From an uncultured Bacilli bacterium (lineage in GTDB: Bacteria > Bacillota_I > Bacilli_A > RF39 > UBA660), in the NCBI GenBank assembly GCA_934183155.1, contig CAKPSB010000005.1, positions 27,837 through 91,836 on the forward strand: a DNA stretch of 64,000 nucleotides, read 5' to 3'. A model generated the notes under the pieces. It was not told the DNA's origin. It saw nothing but the letters and a program-made list of their open reading frames with translations, and did no database searches. The position numbers and the translations under genes are program-made. This document shows, one piece after another, positions 58,910 to 64,000 of this stretch (positions are counted from its first letter, which is position 1; every line of letters begins with the position of its first letter).

Positions 58910-59837
58910 TGTTATTGTTCCCATATATAATTCTGAGGAATATTTAAAAAAATGTTTAGATGGTTTAGTTAATCAGACATTTAAAAATATTGAGATTATA
59001 TTAGTAAATGATGGCTCTACAGATAACAGTGAAAATATTATTAATGATTATTTAAATGATACTAGAATTATTTATTTAAAAAAAGAAAATGGTGGCCAAG
59101 CTTCTGCTCGTAATTTAGGACTTTCTAAGGCTACTGGGGAGTATATTTCTTTTATTGATAGTGATGATTATGTTGATTTAGAAATGTTTGAAAAGTTAAA
59201 TAAGTGTTTAAATAATTGGGATATTATTTGTTTTGATTATTTTCTTACAATTAATAGTAATGATACATATCATAAAGTTGGAAGTATTGATGAGGCTAAG
59301 GAAATTTCAGTTAAGGATTATTTTACGATGGATGTTGGCCCATGGAATAAGATATATAAATTAGAGTTTTTAAAAAAATTTGATTTTAAATTTCCTGAGA
59401 AAATTATTTATGAAGATTATGCAGTTATACCAACATTAGCTAAGGGTAATCCTAAAGTTTATTATTTGAATGATGCTTTTTATCATTATGTTCATCATGA
59501 TGGTTCAACTGTACATAATTTTGATTATCAAAAAAAGTATGAAGATATTTTTAAAGCAACTAGTTATTTATATGAGAATTTAATTGGAAATGGTTATGAT
59601 TTAGAACTTGAATATTTAATTTGTTTTCATTTTCTTTATTTAGGTTCTTTAAATTTTTATAAATTTAAAAAATATGATCAAATTGATAAGATAAGTATTT
59701 TTATGAAAGAAAAATTTCCAACATGGTATAATAATAAGTATGTTAAACAAATGAGTTTTAAACAAAGGGTATTAATGAGATTATTTTATTTAAAAAAATA
59801 TAATTTTATTAATTTTGTTCAAAAAATAAAGAGGTGA
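58896..59837 (+). CDS. Family 2 glycosyltransferase
   Basis: 313 residues. GT-A fold: FSVIVPIYNSEEYLKKCLDGLVNQTFKNIEIILVNDGSTDNS, ENGGQASARNLGLSKATGEYISFIDSDDYVD with the DxD-type metal site, and VGPWNKIYK plus IIYEDYAVIPTL for acceptor side. It uses a nucleotide sugar to extend the lipid-linked unit at the inner face. AAGGGTGAG precedes the ATG at 58896, within the end of the previous gene. Confidence 0.93.
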   Translation: MAKFSVIVPIYNSEEYLKKCLDGLVNQTFKNIEIILVNDGSTDNSENIINDYLNDTRIIYLKKENGGQASARNLGLSKATGEYISFIDSDDYVDLEMFEKLNKCLNNWDIICFDYFLTINSNDTYHKVGSIDEAKEISVKDYFTMDVGPWNKIYKLEFLKKFDFKFPEKIIYEDYAVIPTLAKGNPKVYYLNDAFYHYVHHDGSTVHNFDYQKKYEDIFKATSYLYENLIGNGYDLELEYLICFHFLYLGSLNFYKFKKYDQIDKISIFMKEKFPTWYNNKYVKQMSFKQRVLMRLFYLKKYNFINFVQKIKR

Positions 59838-59842
59838 GATGT

Positions 59843-61363
59843 TTGAAAAGTATTACAAAAGATAAATTGATTAAGTTATTTATTACAATTTTATTAATTC
59901 AGCTTCCATTTTTAGATATGATTAGAACAACTTCATTTAGACATTTTGAAATTTTAGGAATAAGTCTTATTGAACTTGTAAATATTGTTTTAATTGGGGT
60001 AGCACTTATTGCTACTATTTTAAAGTTATGGAATTGTGATAAAAAGAGAAATGTTTTATATTTGTTTTTATATTTAATTTTAGTTTTAATTTATATAATA
60101 TTACATTGTAAACATATAATAACTTTTGATAAAAGTATTTTCCCTAAGGCTAATTTTAATTTTATTACGGAAACATTTTATATATGTAGGGTTTATGTTT
60201 TACCACTTATGCTTTTATATATTCTTTGTAATAATAGGGATATATTTGATAAAGATTTTTATGTTAAGATTGTTAAAATAGTAATAGCTATTATTTCATT
60301 TTCAATTATAATTTTAAATATTTTAAAATTATCTTATATTTCATATAGTGATAAACATAATTTTATTACAAATAATATGTTTGATTATTTCTTATATTCA
60401 GGTGATTTTAGACAATTAACTTCACGTGGATGGTTTGATTCTGCTAATGAACTATCGGCTATTATGTTTATGCTTTTTCCTATTAATATATATATATTTT
60501 ATAAAAATAGTACTAGAAAAAATTTAGTTTTATTTATTGGTCAGTTTTTGGCAATGATACTTCTTGGAACAAGAACAGCTGCATATGGTAGTGTGATTAT
60601 AAGTGTTTCTTCTATATTTATATATATAGTTTTAACTTTATTGAAAAAGGAAGAAAGAAAGTTATATTTTGAAAAACATTTATTATTTTTAACTTTAATT
60701 TTATCAGCATATATGACTATTTCGCCATTTATGCTTAGTAGGATTAATGAAGGAACACCTGATTTTTCAATTAAAAATACTAAGGCATATACATCATTAA
60801 CAAAAATTGATAAAAGTGACAAAAAAGATGCAGATAAGATTTTTCAAAAATATAAAGATGAGTATTTAATTAATGAAGCTTATTTAAAAATGTATCCGTT
60901 TTCTGGTGATTCTGAGTTTTGGCTTAAAATGGCAAGTAGAAATAAAGCATTAAATAATAATAGTAGAATAATGAAATCAGATATAATAAAAAGGGTTAAG
61001 GAAAGAAATAACAATAAAATTGATACGTATTTAGGATTAGGTTATACACTTAATTTTATGGACGTAGAGCGAGACTATGTTTATCAGTATTATTTGTTTG
61101 GAATAGTTGGTATGATTATTTTAATGGGACCTTATTTTATACTTTTGGCATATTTAATATTTAAAACTTTAAAAAATATTAAAGTAAATTTAAAATTAAA
61201 TATAATTTTAGGCTTTATGAGTGTGGTTTTAGGATTATCTATAGCGTATTTATCAGGTCATGTGTTTGGATGGGTTAGTCCTATGATGTATTTGGTATTT
61301 ACTTTAAGTTTTTTAAATTTAAATGTTTTAAATAATGAAAGGATTGATTTGAATGAAAAATAA
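59843..61363 (+). CDS. O-antigen ligase/polymerase-like membrane protein (Wzy-like)
   Basis: 506 residues, about eleven helices. One large outer loop (about 285-400; INEGTPDFSIKNTK to YLGLGYTLNFMDVERDYVYQYYLFG) lies between helices, and SRGWFDSANELSAIMFMLFPINIYIFYKN and GTRTAAYGSVIIS are the conserved Arg-bearing segments of the O-antigen ligase/Wzy_C class. It would polymerise or transfer the glycan outside the membrane. A TTG at 59843 is preferred, five bases after GAGGTGA; a GTG three codons earlier lies inside that site. Confidence 0.8.
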   Translation: MKSITKDKLIKLFITILLIQLPFLDMIRTTSFRHFEILGISLIELVNIVLIGVALIATILKLWNCDKKRNVLYLFLYLILVLIYIILHCKHIITFDKSIFPKANFNFITETFYICRVYVLPLMLLYILCNNRDIFDKDFYVKIVKIVIAIISFSIIILNILKLSYISYSDKHNFITNNMFDYFLYSGDFRQLTSRGWFDSANELSAIMFMLFPINIYIFYKNSTRKNLVLFIGQFLAMILLGTRTAAYGSVIISVSSIFIYIVLTLLKKEERKLYFEKHLLFLTLILSAYMTISPFMLSRINEGTPDFSIKNTKAYTSLTKIDKSDKKDADKIFQKYKDEYLINEAYLKMYPFSGDSEFWLKMASRNKALNNNSRIMKSDIIKRVKERNNNKIDTYLGLGYTLNFMDVERDYVYQYYLFGIVGMIILMGPYFILLAYLIFKTLKNIKVNLKLNIILGFMSVVLGLSIAYLSGHVFGWVSPMMYLVFTLSFLNLNVLNNERIDLNEK

Positions 61364-62816
61364 ATTGTTATTTTTTCTATGTATATTTAGTATAGCTATT
61401 ATTTTTACATATCCTGTGTTTGTAAATAGTCATTCCTTAGATAGTTATTGCACGATGTTCAATGGGTATAGTCAAACAGCATTTTGGTTTTTACAAAATG
61501 GAAGAATATTTTCAGCTTTGATATTTTATTTGTTTTCTTTGATTAATTTTCCTTTTGATTCATTAAGCTTTGTTTCTTCATTTTTAAGTGCTTTAGTTTT
61601 AGCTTTATGTGTATGTAGATTATATTATATTTTAGATAATAATTTAAAGTTAAAAAGAGTATTAGAAAAAGGAATTTTACTTGTATCTATATTTTTAATG
61701 TTTTTTAATTTTTTAGCTATAGAATTAATTGCGATAGATGAGAGTTTTGTCATTTTCTTTGGCATTTATTTTGTAATTTTAAGTGCTCAGAAATTAATTG
61801 ATGGTGGAGGGAAGAATTGTTTATTATCTTTGACTTATATGATACTTGCTTTGTCATGTTATCAAGGTATTGCTTGTTTCTTATTTCCAATTTTGTTACT
61901 TATATTGATTACTAGTGGAAAATATAGTATTAAAGATTTATTTAAATATTTGTTTTACGCTCTTATAGTTTATGGTATTTCTTTCTTATTTGAATTTATA
62001 TTAATTAAAATTGTTGGATTAATTGATGGCAGTACAATTGGTAAGCTTGGTAATATGAATTTAATTGATAATTTTATAATTATTATTAAAGATCTATTAC
62101 CTCAAGCTTTGAAAACTTTTTTTGGATTTATTAATGCTAAATATTATTATGCTTTTTGTGTAGTTTTACTTTTAAGTACAATATATTTGATTTATAAAGA
62201 TAATAAGAAAAAGAATTATATAATATTATTAATTTTAATTGTTTCTTGTATTATTTCACCTTTTATTCCTAATTTATTTATGAATTCTGATTCAAATTAT
62301 ACTGCGGCAAGAATGACTATGACATTGGCTATTTTTCCAAGTTTATTTGTTATTTATTATTTAATAGTTCCTTCACAAAATAAATTTTTGACTTATTTTA
62401 TTTGTTTTGTTATTTGTTTATTTGCTTTATTTACTTTTTATTTATATCATCAAAGTTCTAAAATTAATTTAAAACGATATAAAGAGGATATGATTTATAT
62501 AAATAATGTTAAATCTTATATTAATTATTATAATGATAAACATAAAGAAAAAATTAAAAGAGTTTATTACGCTAGAGATATAAATAGTTCTTATTATTAT
62601 AGTTTTGGACATCCTAATGGTATAAATGTTAGACTTTCAGCTATTGATTGGGCTATAGAATGTGCTTATCCAGTTTATACTGAAAAAAAATATGAATTTA
62701 AACCAATGAAAAAAAGTGATTATAATAAATATTTTAAAGGAAAAGATTACAATTATTTTAATGTAAAAAAACAAATAAGAGTTGAAGGGGAAAATATGTA
62801 TTTATTAATTTATTAA
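61353..62816 (+). CDS. GtrII-like membrane glucosyltransferase
   Basis: 487 residues, about ten helices. The opening (SHSLDSYCTMFNGYSQTAFWFLQNGRIFSALIFYL) with its acidic first loop and Gln/Asn-Gly-Arg, and ALSCYQGIACFLFPILLLILI, match the GtrII/glucosyltransferase-domain family that adds sugars to surface polymers from an undecaprenyl donor. The C-terminal 90 residues are an outer soluble domain. The ATG overlaps the preceding gene by 11 bases. Function by fold; the acceptor is unknown. Confidence 0.72.
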   Translation: MKNKLLFFLCIFSIAIIFTYPVFVNSHSLDSYCTMFNGYSQTAFWFLQNGRIFSALIFYLFSLINFPFDSLSFVSSFLSALVLALCVCRLYYILDNNLKLKRVLEKGILLVSIFLMFFNFLAIELIAIDESFVIFFGIYFVILSAQKLIDGGGKNCLLSLTYMILALSCYQGIACFLFPILLLILITSGKYSIKDLFKYLFYALIVYGISFLFEFILIKIVGLIDGSTIGKLGNMNLIDNFIIIIKDLLPQALKTFFGFINAKYYYAFCVVLLLSTIYLIYKDNKKKNYIILLILIVSCIISPFIPNLFMNSDSNYTAARMTMTLAIFPSLFVIYYLIVPSQNKFLTYFICFVICLFALFTFYLYHQSSKINLKRYKEDMIYINNVKSYINYYNDKHKEKIKRVYYARDINSSYYYSFGHPNGINVRLSAIDWAIECAYPVYTEKKYEFKPMKKSDYNKYFKGKDYNYFNVKKQIRVEGENMYLLIY

Positions 62817-62825
62817 GGAGTGTTT

Positions 62826-64000
62826 ATGAAGAAGAAATTTAAAAGTTATTTAAAAAAATTAATCAATTTAAAATATTTTCCAATAATTATTATTGCTTTA
62901 TTTGCTGTTTTATCTATTTTTCCCCAATTGTTTGGTAAATATCATTCAGGGTCTGATATTGGTTTTCATTTGGCGAGTATTAAAACATTTGCGGATTATT
63001 TACCGTTTTCTATATTTTATAAAGTTTTCCCAGATATGTCTTATGATTTTGGATTTGGTATGGGTATATTTTATCCGCCTTTTCCACATATTGTAGGGGC
63101 TATTATTTATAAGTTTGTTTCAATATTTGGTTTTGGCTTACTTGTTTCAAATATGATTTTATGTTTTTTAACTTTTTTCTTTATCGGCCTTTCAATGTAT
63201 GTGCTTGCGAATAAGGTTTTTAAAAATAAAGAGAAAAGTTTGATTGCTAGTTTATTTTATATGACATATAATTATGTTTATGTTGATATAATTATGCGTG
63301 ATGCTATTAATGAAGCGTTTGTGTTTATATTTATACCACTTATATTTTTAGGGGTATGGTATTTATTAAAAGAGAATAATAAAAAAATGTTTTATGCTAC
63401 CTTTATTACGGGGTATATTGGACTTATGTATTCTCATTTGGTTATGGCTGTGTGGTTTACGATATTTTTTGTAGTATTTTTACTTTTCTTTGTTAAAGAT
63501 GTTTTTAAAAAAGAAAATTTTATATCTTTTGTCATTGCTTCTTTAATTATTCTTGTTTTCACATCAACATTTTATGTACCAATGATTCAGCATAAATTGT
63601 TTGGAAATTATGTTGCATTTGCTGAGGATAGAACGATGACGATGAACAATCTTTGGTATATGCCGCCACAAGGATTTTTTACGTATTATGCTTATGCTGA
63701 TCCATGTAGTAGTGGTTTAATTTATGCTAATTTTAATTATCTTGTTACTATATTTTTGATATTAGGTTTGTATAGGTTATTTACAAAGAAGATACCTTTG
63801 GAACGAAGAAAGTTTATGATGGCTACATTTGTTTTTGGTATTTTAGCTTTATTATTTAATACTTTTGTTAGAATATGGCTTTATGTTCCTGATATTTTAC
63901 TTAGTATTCAATTTATTTGGAGATTAGCAACGTTTGTTGGTTTTGCTTTTTGCTTTTTTGCGGCAGAAGGTTTGGACTTATTTTTAGAGTTATTTAAGAA
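62826..64000 (+). CDS. PTPS-related large membrane protein, N-terminal part (runs off right edge)
   Basis: The ATG at 62826 with AAGGAGTG upstream opens a frame that is still open at the window end (391 codons visible). It has eight or more membrane helices and a first outer loop GKYHSGSDIGFHLASIKTFADYL then GFGMGIFYPPFPHIVGAIIY, the mark of the PTPS-related/COG5617 (YfhO-like GT-C) family. NNLWYMPPQGFFTYYAYADPCSSG is a second outer loop. These proteins are thought to transfer or process glycans or lipids at the cell surface. It follows the GtrII-like gene by nine bases, so it belongs to the same locus. Confidence 0.75.
   Translation, partial: MKKKFKSYLKKLINLKYFPIIIIALFAVLSIFPQLFGKYHSGSDIGFHLASIKTFADYLPFSIFYKVFPDMSYDFGFGMGIFYPPFPHIVGAIIYKFVSIFGFGLLVSNMILCFLTFFFIGLSMYVLANKVFKNKEKSLIASLFYMTYNYVYVDIIMRDAINEAFVFIFIPLIFLGVWYLLKENNKKMFYATFITGYIGLMYSHLVMAVWFTIFFVVFLLFFVKDVFKKENFISFVIASLIILVFTSTFYVPMIQHKLFGNYVAFAEDRTMTMNNLWYMPPQGFFTYYAYADPCSSGLIYANFNYLVTIFLILGLYRLFTKKIPLERRKFMMATFVFGILALLFNTFVRIWLYVPDILLSIQFIWRLATFVGFAFCFFAAEGLDLFLELFK

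Noticed and set aside
1..64000. UGA read as Trp, as in Mycoplasma
   Set aside because: Trp is TGG throughout and several genes (for example those ending at 550, 5019 and 7096) end naturally at TGA.

Overview
This window is very AT-rich DNA from a member of the Bacillota, most likely class Bacilli. The evidence is gene order: a spoIVFA-spoIVFB-rplU-prp-rpmA block, divergent lexA with a yneA-position gene and yneF, a rpsL-rpsG-fusA-tuf string, and hisS-aspS followed by a 6S-like RNA are all Bacillus-type arrangements. TGG encodes Trp and TGA acts as a stop, so the code is the standard bacterial one, not that of Mycoplasma. murF, dapA, wall hydrolases and PASTA repeats show a cell-wall organism. 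The AT bias, SipW-like surface proteins and DUF192/Flp-type pilin genes resemble uncultured gut Bacilli (RF39- or Erysipelotrichia-like); that placement is inference.

Layout. 0-16.8 kb is core chromosome: the end of phosphoketolase, dapA and murF (convergent), the spoIVF-ribosomal protein block with an L21 leader, DUF192, a small pilin, nusB-xseA-xseB-two pseudopilin-like genes, the lexA SOS locus, yneF, tgt, rpoZ and recG. 16.8-22.2 kb is accessory: a probable small RNA, a fragment of a type I restriction subunit, a 1199-residue protein ending in a PD-(D/E)XK-like nuclease motif, ssb-like and HTH genes on the minus strand, and a decayed tyrosine integrase. A 15-base direct repeat (16941-16955 and 21917-21931) brackets the large gene. 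22.3-26.9 kb is a copper operon (csoR, an HMA-DsbD-cupredoxin fusion, copA, copZ, a DUF2318 lipoprotein) whose CsoR operator fills the promoter spacer.

27.2-41.4 kb is core again: str operon, tuf, hisS-aspS, an AAA+ ATPase, a TtcA-like protein, 6S-like RNA, rnhC, cvpA, trx, lspA, rluD and a rhomboid protease. 41.4-45.1 kb holds two paralogous surface-type genes whose 3' ends switch abruptly to GC-rich, divergent sequence. Each is followed by the same about 225-base tail with three hairpins; this looks like a pair of diversity-generating retroelement targets, although no reverse transcriptase lies in the window. 45.1-54.7 kb encodes envelope functions: a phosphatidyltransferase, a GH73-type glucosaminidase with four Ig-like repeats, a kinase-less PASTA protein, and a ricin-lectin/GH25 lysozyme. 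54.7-64 kb is a surface-glycan locus (GT39-like protein, flippase, GT14- and GT2-like transferases, polymerase/ligase, GtrII-like and PTPS-related membrane proteins), and the last gene runs off the edge.

No tRNA, rRNA, CRISPR array or intact transposase was recognised. Ribosome binding sites are often AGGTGAT rather than AGGAGG, and several start codons are TTG or GTG placed by that signal.
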